Below are positions 45,716 to 54,161 of a DNA stretch of 64,000 nucleotides, one piece after another. The notes under the pieces were generated by a model that was not told the DNA's origin, searched no databases, and saw nothing but the letters and a program-made list of their open reading frames with translations. The stretch spans positions 744,001 to 808,000 of the forward strand of contig CAXXSE010000007.1 of NCBI GenBank assembly GCA_963664935.2, in the 5' to 3' direction. Numbering within the stretch: position 1 is the stretch's first letter; each line of letters begins with the position of its first letter. The position numbers and the translations under genes are program-made. The stretch is from G963664935 sp963664935 (GTDB lineage: Bacteria; Pseudomonadota; Gammaproteobacteria; Methylococcales; G963664935).

Positions 45716-45766
45716 TTATAATTAAAAGGAATATATTATTCTTATTTTATAATTAAATGGAATATA
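45716..45766. promoter_or_regulatory. Direct repeat in the divergent TSUP-cysB control region
   Basis: TTATAATTAAAAGGAATATA (45716-45735) recurs as the same 20 bases with one change (A to T) at 45747-45766. The start-to-start distance is 31 bp, about three DNA turns, which puts both copies on one face of the helix. The second copy ends 7 bp before the cysB ATG. Such an arrangement suits LysR-type regulator binding, here most simply CysB autoregulation; this is inference. Confidence 0.55.
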
Positions 45767-45773
45767 AGATTTC

Positions 45774-46748
45774 ATGAAATTGCAACAGCTTCGATATATA
45801 TGGGAGGTTTCGCGCCATAATCTAAATGTATCAGCGACTGCGGAAAGCCTGTATACGTCTCAACCGGGTATTAGTAAACAAATTCGCTTGTTGGAAGACG
45901 AACTCGGTTTACCCGTTTTTTTGCGAAATGGTAAACATCTGACGGAAATGACATCCGTTGGCAAAGTAATCGTAAAAATGGCGGGTGAAATTCTCGAAAA
46001 AGCAGAAAATATCAAGCATGTCGCACAGGAATTTCGCGATGAAAAAAAAGGGAGTTTATCAATCGCTACAACGCATACTCAGGCGCGCTATGCATTGCCG
46101 ACCGTGGTAAGACGGTTTATGGAACAATATCCCGATGTCAGTTTGAATATGCATCAGGGTACGCCAATGCAAATTTCCGATCTGGCATCCCGCGGAATCG
46201 CGGATCTTGCGATTGCAACGGAGGCTTTAGAAGTATTCGATAATCTAATTATGCTCCCGTGTTATCAGTGGAACCGGTGTATTTTGGTCAAGCACGATCA
46301 TCCCTTATCGCAAAAAGAAAACATATCTTTGGACGATGTCGTTAAATATCCCATAATCACCTATGTTTTTGGTTTCACCGGCCGTTCTCGCTTGGATGAA
46401 GCATTCGCGAAACGCAATTTGCACCCACAAGTCGCACTAACCGCCGTGGATGCCGATGTCATCAAAACCTATGTTCGCCTGGGATTGGGGATCGGTATAG
46501 TCGCGCGGATGGCCTATGACACTAAAGTCGATCAGGATTTGATGGCTTTGGACGCCAGTCATTTATTTGGCAGTAGTACGACTAACATTGGTTTCAGACG
46601 GGATATGTTTTTAAGGAATTATATGTTTGAATTTATGGAGTTATTCGCGCCGCACCTCAGCCGCGAGATGGTGAAGGAGGCTATTAGATTACGGGATAAA
46701 CGGGAAATAATCTCTTTGTTTAAAGAGACTAGCTTGCCGGTATTCTGA
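45774..46748 (+). CDS. cysB: LysR-type transcriptional regulator CysB
   Basis: 324 residues, the same length as E. coli CysB. It activates cysteine biosynthesis genes when N-acetylserine is bound. Seen: N-terminal winged helix-turn-helix (KLQQLRYIWEVSRHNLNVSA, TSQPGISKQIRLLEDELG), then the effector domain with TTHTQARYALPTVVRRF and the TPMQISDL binding-pocket segment, both hallmark CysB residues. Divergent from the TSUP permease. Confidence 0.93.
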   Translation: MKLQQLRYIWEVSRHNLNVSATAESLYTSQPGISKQIRLLEDELGLPVFLRNGKHLTEMTSVGKVIVKMAGEILEKAENIKHVAQEFRDEKKGSLSIATTHTQARYALPTVVRRFMEQYPDVSLNMHQGTPMQISDLASRGIADLAIATEALEVFDNLIMLPCYQWNRCILVKHDHPLSQKENISLDDVVKYPIITYVFGFTGRSRLDEAFAKRNLHPQVALTAVDADVIKTYVRLGLGIGIVARMAYDTKVDQDLMALDASHLFGSSTTNIGFRRDMFLRNYMFEFMELFAPHLSREMVKEAIRLRDKREIISLFKETSLPVF

Positions 46749-47067
46749 CATATAGGGTTTTGAAAAAATCGATCGTCCATTTTCAAATTGTACCGATATT
46801 ATTCATCGCTTAGAACAATCGCTTAACAGACCTTACAGCAAAGGCGATGGCATATTTGATGAGGTCTTTTCAGAAACTGACAACGCCGCGAAGAGAGCAC
46901 ATCAGCTATTTTAAGAATAACTACGTCTATTCGACGGTCTAAATCGTCGATAACCGCGTTGCGACAGCTTGAAAGAGGATGGTTATTCCTGCGCTGTCGC
47001 GCCTTGTTCTCGGCGATTTATCCTCGCCGCTTAAACACAGTTATTTAGTGTGCGGGGTACTAGAAAG
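46749..47067. other. Intergenic stretch without recognisable features
   Basis: About 320 bases between the cysB stop and the tail of the HD-GYP gene (which reads in from the right on the minus strand). Open frames are short and without family resemblance. I see no tRNA, no strong hairpin with a T-run and no copy of the window's repeats. Confidence 0.5.
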
Positions 47068-47232
47068 TTAAGCGGCAACTGTAGGCGCTTTCTGATGACT
47101 GTACGGCGAACCCCTTAACTTCAAACCTTTTTCCACATAAATATTCAAATCGATTCCATAGGCGTTTTGGGTTAGTACGTCCTTAATTTCGTAAGGTCCT
47201 TCTTTTCCATTCGCCGATGGATTGGCTAGATC
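47068..47232 (-). pseudogene. Frameshifted C-terminal tail of the HD-GYP gene
   Basis: Beyond the annotated stop (47226-47228), the -1 frame stays open for 54 codons and reads DLANPSANGKEGPYEIKDVL then TQNAYGIDLNIYVEKG to a TAA at 47068-47070. DLA...I..VL...YGID is what I expect at the end of DUF3391-type HD-GYP proteins. A single missing base near 47232 would explain it; sequencing error is the alternative. Confidence 0.6.
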
Positions 47233-48317
47233 CAACATGCGTTATCGGCGAAATTTTTAATTTTATCCATGATCATCAATAGCTTGGGGGCCATTCGGGT
47301 TTTAGGCGACACCTCGGTCACAATCCCGACTTCACCGGTATTGAGCTCAACAAGACTTCCAAGGGGATAGATACCGATACATTCTACGAATTTCTTCACC
47401 AAACCCGCATCAAAATGGGTATTACGGCATTTCGCGAGAATATTGATCGCCATCAGGTGGGAGCGTCCTTTCCGGTAAACCCGATCCCTGGTAATTGCAT
47501 CGTAGGTATCCACAATAGCCACTTTGCGGGTAAACTCCGTGATCCCGTACGACGTAAGTCCTCTAGGATATCCCTTTCCATCCAGCCGTTCGTGGTGGTT
47601 ATGAGCAACATCGACCGCACTAAGTATGATTCCGCGGGCGGACATGAGGACTTCCATTCCAAGACTGGTATGGCGTTTCATAATGGCTAATTCGCTGGAA
47701 TCCAAGCGGCCTTCTTTATTAAGAATCTCGTTGGGCACCTTCATCTTTCCCATATCGTGCAGTAACCCGCACAGACCCAGCTCTTCCAGTTTGCCCACGG
47801 GTAGTCCAAGATGCCGCCCCAACATCACCGCCAAAATGCAGACGTTCAGAATATGTTGGGAGGTATATTGATCCTTATCTTTAAGCTGTGTGAGAAGCAA
47901 CATAGCATTGGGATTGCGAACGATGCTATCGACGCATTCATTGACGACTTCTTTGGTTGCTTCCACGTTAATGGCGTTGCCAAAACGGATGTTGTCCATA
48001 GTCGATTTAAGCAATGAGTAAGCACGACCATAGCTTTGCGATGCATTTTCAATTTCGTCCTCAAACTCAATAGAAGTAGTATATTCGATACGGTTTGAAG
48101 GTTGATCCTTATTCGTACCTTTGACCGGATCGACATAAACATAGTCGCAAACTTCTCTGACGGTCTTTACATCTCCAGGTGTTTTCAACAAAAAACCCTG
48201 GAGAAGAAATGGAGAATCCATCCAGGGACGATCCAAGTCGCAAACGAACATCCCAGGTTCGAGAGCCTTGACATCGACCTTGATTCTTCGGGTGGCTGAG
48301 ATATATTGTTGGTGCAT
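47226..48317 (-). CDS. HD-GYP domain cyclic-di-GMP phosphodiesterase, C-terminus frameshifted
   Basis: 363 residues as read. Seen: an N-terminal DUF3391-like region (ALEPGMFVCDLDRPWMDSPF, LLQGFLL) and then the HD-GYP domain with GLLHDMGKMKVP (metal-binding HD), HNHHERLDGKGYPRGL (the GYP signature) and VDTYDAITRDRVYRKG. The family hydrolyses c-di-GMP to pGpG or GMP and affects motility and biofilms. The catalytic domain is complete; only the last about 50 residues lie in another frame. It is transcribed in the same direction as uvrA, which lies 100 bp upstream. Confidence 0.88.
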   Translation of the reverse strand: MHQQYISATRRIKVDVKALEPGMFVCDLDRPWMDSPFLLQGFLLKTPGDVKTVREVCDYVYVDPVKGTNKDQPSNRIEYTTSIEFEDEIENASQSYGRAYSLLKSTMDNIRFGNAINVEATKEVVNECVDSIVRNPNAMLLLTQLKDKDQYTSQHILNVCILAVMLGRHLGLPVGKLEELGLCGLLHDMGKMKVPNEILNKEGRLDSSELAIMKRHTSLGMEVLMSARGIILSAVDVAHNHHERLDGKGYPRGLTSYGITEFTRKVAIVDTYDAITRDRVYRKGRSHLMAINILAKCRNTHFDAGLVKKFVECIGIYPLGSLVELNTGEVGIVTEVSPKTRMAPKLLMIMDKIKNFADNACWI

Positions 48318-48417
48318 GCAAGCGTTTATTTGGAACCACTTCGATGAAGCTCAAGAATGGTTTGAAAACCACACCCTAAATAAAGGCAAATTTAACGGAA
48401 TTACATTCACTCGAACA

Positions 48418-51267
48418 TCAGCTGGAAACCTTCGCCAATGTGGTTTTTCCAGCAAAGATCGGTTTCAGAAAGCGCCCCGTATGGGAACTACGATGCTTGG
48501 CGATTTGTTTAGGCGTACCCTCGGCAACGACACGCCCTCCCCCATCACCGCCTTCGGGTCCTAAATCTATTACCCAATCGGCGGTTTTAATCACGTCAAG
48601 GTTATGTTCGATCACGATAACGGTATTCCCATGGTCCCGCAGCCGGTGCAACACATTGAGCAATTGCTGGATATCGAAAAAATGCAGTCCGGTAGTCGGC
48701 TCGTCCAGAATGTACAGGGTTTTTCCGGTATCCCGTTTCGACAGTTCCCGCCCCAGCTTAACCCGTTGGGCTTCTCCACCCGACAAGGTAACCGCGTTCT
48801 GACCCAGCGTAATATAGCTCAGCCCGACATCCATTAAGGTCTGCAATTTCCGGGATACCACCGGGATTGCACTGAAAAAAGCTTCGGCTTCCTCCACGGT
48901 CATTCCTAACACTTCACTAATGGTTTTACCCTTGTAGCGAACTTCAAGGGTTTCGCGGTTATAGCGCTGAGCGCTGCAAATATCGCATTTTACGAAGACA
49001 TCGGGGAGGAAATGCATTTCAACCTTGATGACGCCATCGCCCCTGCACGCCTCGCAACGGCCGCCTTTTACATTAAAACTGAAGCGTCCCGGTGTGTACC
49101 CGCGCGACCGTGCTTCCGGCGTAGCGGCGAAAAGTTCGCGGATCGGTGTAAACAAACCCGTATACGTCGCTGGATTCGATCGTGGAGTCCGGCCAATAGG
49201 ACTTTGATCGATATCAACGACCTTATCCAGGAGTTCAAGGTTCTGAATACAATCACAATCCGCGGGCACTATGCTGGCGCCATTGAGTTCTCTAGCGACA
49301 TAGCGGTATAAGGTATCGTTAACGAGCGTGGATTTACCAGACCCGGAAACGCCGGTAACACAGGTAAAACAGCCGACGGGGATATCAACATTGATGTTCT
49401 TCAGATTATTGCCACCGGCATTTTTGATCTGGAGTTTGTGATCTACATTGTTAATATTGGATTTTGTGGGAATTTCTATTTGTTTTCGGCCCGACAAATA
49501 TTGACCCGTCACCGAGCTTTTGTGTTTGGCAATCACTTCAGGTGTGCCTTGGGCAACTATATGTCCTCCGTGGACGCCAGCGCCGGGACCGATATCAACC
49601 ACGTGTTGCGCGGCTTTAATAGCTTCTTCGTCATGCTCGACCACGATAACGGTATTACCCAAATCACGCAGTTGAACCAGGGTATTCAGTAGTCGTTGGT
49701 TATCACGCTGGTGCAACCCGATCGAAGGCTCGTCCAACACATACATGACCCCGACAAGCCCAGCGCCGATTTGACTGGCCAACCGTATTCTTTGCGCTTC
49801 ACCACCGGACAATGTATCGGCGCCGCGATCCAGGGAGAGGTAATCCAATCCTACGTTGACCAAAAATTCAAGACGCCCTCGAATCTCTTTGGTGATCTTG
49901 GCGGCGACCTCTCCTCTTTTCCCCGGTAAATTCAGATCCTGAAAAAACTCCAACGAACGCCGAATCGGTAAAGCAGTGAGTTGGTTTAAGGGTCGGTCGG
50001 CGATAAAGACATTCCTCGCCGAGCGGTTTAATCGGGCACCATGGCAGTCATCGCAAGCCTTGCTGGACAGAAATTTGGCTAGTTCGTCCCGGACCATAGT
50101 GGAATCGGTCTCCCTGTAACGCCGTTCCATATTAGGAAGAACACCTTCAAAACGGTGTCGACGGGTTCGGGTCGTTCCACGACTGGTCAACATTTTGAAA
50201 GCAATCACCTCTTTCCCACTCCCGTATAGGATCACCTTTTGATGTTCCTCGGATAATTCATTGAAGGGGGCTTCGGGATCGAAACCATAGTGGTTGGCGA
50301 GCGAAGTAATGAGTTGATAGTAATAAGCGTTGCGGCGATCCCATCCTCGCACGGCGCCTCCGGCCAAACTCAGTTGAGAACTGTGTACAACAAGCGTCGA
50401 ATCAAAAAATTGTTTGACCCCCAAACCGTCGCAACCCGGACAAGCCCCTTTGGGATTGTTAAAGGAAAAAATTCGGGGTTCGAGTTCGCTTAAGGAGTAA
50501 CCACAAAGCGTACACGCGTACTTATTGGAAAACACCACCTCGGTTTTAGGATTGTCCATCGACACCACCAGCGCTATACCATCGGCCAATCCTAGGGTGG
50601 TCTCGAAAGATTCCGACAACCGTATTGCGAGATCGTCACGGATTTTAAATCGATCCACCACGGCCTCAATGGTATGTTTTTTCCTAAGATCCAGGGTAGG
50701 AGGATCATCCAATTCGTAAATCTCTCCGTCGATGCGAGCTCGGATAAACCCCTGGAGGCGGAGATCATCGAGTACCTGGATGTGTTCTCCTTTCCGCTGG
50801 CTAATGATTGGCGCCAGCAACATCCAACGCGTTCCCGATTCCAAAGCCAACACGTGATCGGTCATCTGACTGATGGTTTGCGCCTCTAACGAAGTACCAT
50901 GTTCCGGACAGCGGGGCTGTCCCGCCCGGGCGAATAGCAAGCGGAGATAATCGTAAATTTCGGTAATGGTGCCGACGGTCGACCGGGGATTGTGCGAAGT
51001 GGATTTTTGTTCGATTGAAATTGCTGGGGATAGCCCTTCGATGTGGTCTACATCCGGCTTATCCATTATCGAAAGAAACTGGCGCGCATAAGCCGATAGA
51101 GATTCGACATAACGCCTTTGCCCCTCGGCATAAATCGTATCGAATGCGAGCGACGACTTGCCTGAACCGGAAAGCCCTGTAATCACAATCAGTTGATTGC
51201 GGGGTAGATCAAGATCAATGTTTTTTAGATTATGGGTTCGAGCCCCCCTGATCCGGATAGTTTCCAT
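48418..51267 (-). CDS. uvrA: Excinuclease ABC subunit A
   Basis: 949 residues from ATG 51267 (METIRIRGARTHNLKNI). UvrA is the damage-recognition ATPase of nucleotide excision repair. Seen: two ABC modules with GLSGSGKSSLAFDTIYAEG and GVSGSGKSTLVNDTL, two LSGGEAQR signatures, and zinc fingers (CTLCGYSLSELEPR...CPGCDGLG and CEACRGDG...CDICSAQR). It is divergent from MFS and ssb, the usual uvrA-ssb region. The upstream 500 bp carry a MITE with a nested element. Confidence 0.97.
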   Translation of the reverse strand: METIRIRGARTHNLKNIDLDLPRNQLIVITGLSGSGKSSLAFDTIYAEGQRRYVESLSAYARQFLSIMDKPDVDHIEGLSPAISIEQKSTSHNPRSTVGTITEIYDYLRLLFARAGQPRCPEHGTSLEAQTISQMTDHVLALESGTRWMLLAPIISQRKGEHIQVLDDLRLQGFIRARIDGEIYELDDPPTLDLRKKHTIEAVVDRFKIRDDLAIRLSESFETTLGLADGIALVVSMDNPKTEVVFSNKYACTLCGYSLSELEPRIFSFNNPKGACPGCDGLGVKQFFDSTLVVHSSQLSLAGGAVRGWDRRNAYYYQLITSLANHYGFDPEAPFNELSEEHQKVILYGSGKEVIAFKMLTSRGTTRTRRHRFEGVLPNMERRYRETDSTMVRDELAKFLSSKACDDCHGARLNRSARNVFIADRPLNQLTALPIRRSLEFFQDLNLPGKRGEVAAKITKEIRGRLEFLVNVGLDYLSLDRGADTLSGGEAQRIRLASQIGAGLVGVMYVLDEPSIGLHQRDNQRLLNTLVQLRDLGNTVIVVEHDEEAIKAAQHVVDIGPGAGVHGGHIVAQGTPEVIAKHKSSVTGQYLSGRKQIEIPTKSNINNVDHKLQIKNAGGNNLKNINVDIPVGCFTCVTGVSGSGKSTLVNDTLYRYVARELNGASIVPADCDCIQNLELLDKVVDIDQSPIGRTPRSNPATYTGLFTPIRELFAATPEARSRGYTPGRFSFNVKGGRCEACRGDGVIKVEMHFLPDVFVKCDICSAQRYNRETLEVRYKGKTISEVLGMTVEEAEAFFSAIPVVSRKLQTLMDVGLSYITLGQNAVTLSGGEAQRVKLGRELSKRDTGKTLYILDEPTTGLHFFDIQQLLNVLHRLRDHGNTVIVIEHNLDVIKTADWVIDLGPEGGDGGGRVVAEGTPKQIAKHRSSHTGRFLKPIFAGKTTLAKVSS

Positions 51268-51301
51268 GTTAGATTTCAATTAATTTTTCAGCATGCCCAT
51301 G

Positions 51302-51741
51302 TAACTATTCAGATTGTCCCTGATTCGCTTTAGAACAAGGCGAAAGGGTGCAGTTTACAGGTGTAAATGAGCACTTTCAACGCAATCAAGTACCACCCGC
51401 ATAGCGGGTGGTTTGAGGAAGCCCCCTTGAAGGGGGCTAAGAGCTTATATTTAGGTGGAATCCTCAACCCCAAAGAACTAGCATAACTTTCAATAAATAA
51501 TTCCACATCAAACTGGAAACATATTTTTGAAACTGCTCTGAATATTAATCCCTTAATGTTCCATCTATTGTTTTTTCCGATGTTTCAGCGTGATCCAATT
51601 CTTCTTATTACCTTGACGGATGACCAAGTGAATTTAACAAATCTTTACGCTGGAACGGCAGAGCCTATTTGCATCGCACCGGCAGAGCCGGTGGCTTAAT
51701 GTAAGGAGTTATGGAGTGAATTAGGGGTGGCTGAATAGTTA
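51302..51741. repeat. Long-hairpin MITE, copy 4, split by a nested element
   Basis: The left half (51302-51390, from TAACTATTCAGATTG, with tip TTTACAGGTGTAAA) and the right half (51709-51741, ending GGCTGAATAGTTA) together match the 118-bp repeat. Between them lies the 318-bp palindrome-ended element. Therefore the MITE was here first. It lies between divergent uvrA and the MFS gene. Confidence 0.8.
51391..51708 (+). mobile_element. 318-bp palindrome-ended non-coding element, copy A
   Basis: One end has two hairpins, ACCACCCGCATAGCGGGTGGT and AGCCCCCTTGAAGGGGGCT; the other end has CACCGGCAGAGCCGGTG about 20 bases from the boundary. There are no terminal inverted repeats and no target duplication, and it follows CAATCAAG. 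Unpaired subterminal hairpins and insertion 3' of a fixed short motif are the hallmarks of IS200/IS605-type single-strand transposons, so this is probably a non-autonomous derivative. No transposase lies in the window. Confidence 0.8.
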
Positions 51742-51811
51742 GATTTAGACTCGGTAAAGAACCTGCTACTATAAGGGGTTTTAGGGTTACATAGCAAAGG
51801 AGAATCAGGCG

Positions 51812-53197
51812 TTGAATCAACCCCAAGACATTACTAACCCGATGAGCCGCGTTGAACGGCGGGCGTGTATTGGTTTATCCAGTATTTTTGCCTTACGAAT
51901 GTTGGGATTGTTTATGATTCTTCCGGTGTTTTCCCTATTAGCGGAAGATCTGAAGGAAACAACACCATTTCTTATTGGTGTCGCCATTAGCATTTACGGT
52001 CTGACTCAGGCTGTGTTCCAGATCCCATTTGGTATGTTGTCGGACCGTATAGGCCGCAAGCTCGTCATTGCGGCCGGCTTGCTGATTTTTGCCCTGGGTA
52101 GTTTGCTTGCGGCCTTTTCCGAATCCATCTACGGTGTTATCGCGGGCCGCGCACTCCAGGGTTCCGGTGCAATCGCCTCCGCGATCATGGCTTTGGCCGC
52201 GGATTTAACCCAAGAAACCCATAGAACCAAAGCGATGGCCATGATCGGCATCAGTATCGGCTTTTCTTTTGCTATCGCCGTGGTGCTCGGACCCGTCATT
52301 GGACATTGGGGAGGCATTCAAGGTGTATTCGGAATGACCGCGATATTGGCGCTTGCCGGTATCGTTGTATTGTTTTGGGTCGTACCCAAACCGACGAAAT
52401 GCACCTTCCACAGAGATACCGAACCGGTTCCCGCAAGGTTCAAGCAAGTCCTGAGCGACCCGGATCTACTACGGCTGGATTTCGGCATTTTCGCTTTACA
52501 CCTCATTTTAACCGCCAGCTTTGTCGCTTTGCCCCTTATCCTGCGAAATTTGGGTGTTGAAGGCGATCGACATTGGATGATTTACCTTCCGGTATTGCTA
52601 CTCTCAATGGCGGCCTGTATTCCCTTTGTGATCGTTGCCGAGAAAAAGAGAAAGATGAAAACCGTATTTTTGTGGGCAATATCGGTCGTGGTTTTAGCGG
52701 ATTTTGGTATATCCCAACTGTCCGGGAATTTGGTGGGTACAGTTGTATTTCTGTTTTTATTTTTCATGGGATTCAACCTCCTCGAAGCCACCTTACCTTC
52801 GCTTATCTCAAAGATTGCTCCAGCGGATTTAAAAGGTACCGCCATTGGACTATATTCCACGTCTCAGTTCTTGGGCGCCTTCGCGGGAGGCTTGTGCGGG
52901 GGCTGGATCTACGGCAATTTTGGACTCGAAAAAGTTTTTCTATTTTGTACTTTGGCGGCCATGACTTGGTTTTTGGTTGCACTAAGCATGAAACCACCCA
53001 AGCATCTTAGCAGTCTATTGCTTTCGGTGGGGTTACTACAAGAGCATGAAGCCGTCCTTATGTCAAAGCAAATCAGCCAGATCGAAGGTGTTGCGGAAGC
53101 GGTGGTATTGGCGGATGATGGTGTGGCCTATTTGAAAGTGGATAACACTAGGTTGGATCGAGAAAGGTTGTATAGCCTTGCGCCCCAGCCTGAATAG
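51812..53197 (+). CDS. MFS transporter with C-terminal ferredoxin-like domain (YajR-like)
   Basis: 461 residues from TTG with AAAGGAG ten bases upstream. Seen: twelve hydrophobic segments with the MFS motif GMLSDRIGRKLVI after helix 2 and the ALAADLTQETHRTKAMAMIG region. It ends in a cytoplasmic domain (ISQIEGVAEAVVLADDGVAY) like the YAM domain of E. coli YajR. The substrate is unknown; a drug/proton antiporter type is likely. This MFS gene often lies between uvrA and ssb in gammaproteobacteria. Confidence 0.88.
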   Translation: MNQPQDITNPMSRVERRACIGLSSIFALRMLGLFMILPVFSLLAEDLKETTPFLIGVAISIYGLTQAVFQIPFGMLSDRIGRKLVIAAGLLIFALGSLLAAFSESIYGVIAGRALQGSGAIASAIMALAADLTQETHRTKAMAMIGISIGFSFAIAVVLGPVIGHWGGIQGVFGMTAILALAGIVVLFWVVPKPTKCTFHRDTEPVPARFKQVLSDPDLLRLDFGIFALHLILTASFVALPLILRNLGVEGDRHWMIYLPVLLLSMAACIPFVIVAEKKRKMKTVFLWAISVVVLADFGISQLSGNLVGTVVFLFLFFMGFNLLEATLPSLISKIAPADLKGTAIGLYSTSQFLGAFAGGLCGGWIYGNFGLEKVFLFCTLAAMTWFLVALSMKPPKHLSSLLLSVGLLQEHEAVLMSKQISQIEGVAEAVVLADDGVAYLKVDNTRLDRERLYSLAPQPE

Positions 53198-53250
53198 CTA
53201 CAGGGTTATGTTGAATAGTTACGATTTTTGTTTGTTTCGGAGAATGAATT

Positions 53251-53781
53251 ATGGCGGGTAGAGGTGTCAACAAAGTAATCCTTATCGGTAATCTAGGGGC
53301 GGATCCCGAAGTCCGCTACATGCCTAATGGGGCTGCGGTTTGTAATTTTAACGTTGCTACATCTGAATCTTGGAAAGACAAGCAAACCGGCGAACAACGC
53401 AACCAGACTGAGTGGCACAGGGTAACAATCTATCGCCGTTTGGCGGAAATTGCAGGAGAATACCTTAAAAAAGGCAGCAAAATATATCTGGAGGGGCGTT
53501 TGCAGACCCGCAAATGGCAGGGTCAAGACGGACAGGACCATTATACCACGAAAATTATAGCTAATGAAATGCAAATGCTCGACAGCCGTAGCGGCGGTAC
53601 GGCGAATTTCGACGACAATGCTAGCAGTAGTTTCGGACAGCCCGCGCAACCCGCACCGAATCCGGCGGATCCAAGCCAAATCGCATCCGCACCGAGTACC
53701 GCACCGAGTACCGAACCGAGTACCGAACCGACTCAAAGCAATAGTGGCTTCGATGATTTTGACGATGATGTTCCTTTTTGA
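53251..53781 (+). CDS. ssb: Single-stranded DNA-binding protein
   Basis: 176 residues. SSB coats single-stranded DNA in replication and repair. Seen: N-terminal OB fold (GVNKVILIGNLGADPEVRYM, WHRVTIYRRLAEIAGEYLKK), a linker with an AP/ST/EP repeat, and the acidic tip DDFDDDVPF that recruits partner proteins. The linker is coded by a 12-bp tandem repeat (53691-53738). It is separated from the MFS gene by 53 bp. Confidence 0.97.
   Translation: MAGRGVNKVILIGNLGADPEVRYMPNGAAVCNFNVATSESWKDKQTGEQRNQTEWHRVTIYRRLAEIAGEYLKKGSKIYLEGRLQTRKWQGQDGQDHYTTKIIANEMQMLDSRSGGTANFDDNASSSFGQPAQPAPNPADPSQIASAPSTAPSTEPSTEPTQSNSGFDDFDDDVPF
53691..53738 (+). repeat. 12-bp tandem repeat inside ssb
   Basis: ACCGAGTACCGC, then ACCGAGTACCGA twice, then a decayed unit ACCGACTCAAAG. 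Each unit codes four residues of the disordered SSB linker (read as PSTA/PSTE), so changes in unit number keep the frame. Confidence 0.85.
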
Positions 53782-54161
53782 TCGGAGGTAATTATTGGAT
53801 TTGGTTTCAGGCCGACTATGACCTGGAAGATACGCGGAATCGGCTGGCCGAACGGCTGAAACAGAAAGTATGGGGCGGTACGGCCCGATCAATGAGCAAC
53901 TCCCGCGAAGTTGGCGCGCCATGTGATAAATAAAGGGCCTGATGCCTTTTCCTCATTGTTGTTCCTGTCTTTTTATGCTTGATTGGAAGACCCGGTTGCC
54001 GCCTTATGAAGGTTCACTTGCGTTTAGTTGACCGATTTGGCTAGAGCTTCATTCAGATCCTCGGGCTTTCAATCACCGTGATTCCCTGTTGAGTAGAGAT
54101 TAAGAGTTTCTTTGGGCACCCTTGCTTTCGCCTACTTCTTCCCTTCTCACAGGGTGAAGGC
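53782..54161. other. ssb-IS gap with possible gene remnant
   Basis: Directly after the ssb stop there is GGAGG and then an open frame without a standard start (53793-53933) reading YWIWFQADYDLEDTRNRL and AERLKQKVW. Its neighbouring frame continues RYGPINEQLPRSWRAM to a TGA at 53924-53926. The two pieces look like one decayed, frameshifted coding end, but I do not recognise a family. From about 53934 to the IS I see nothing. Confidence 0.35.

Noticed and set aside
53293..53922. 209-codon minus-strand open frame opposite ssb
   Set aside because: Shadow of the ssb coding region; the low-complexity TRFGTRCGTRCG part is the reverse reading of the 12-bp repeat.
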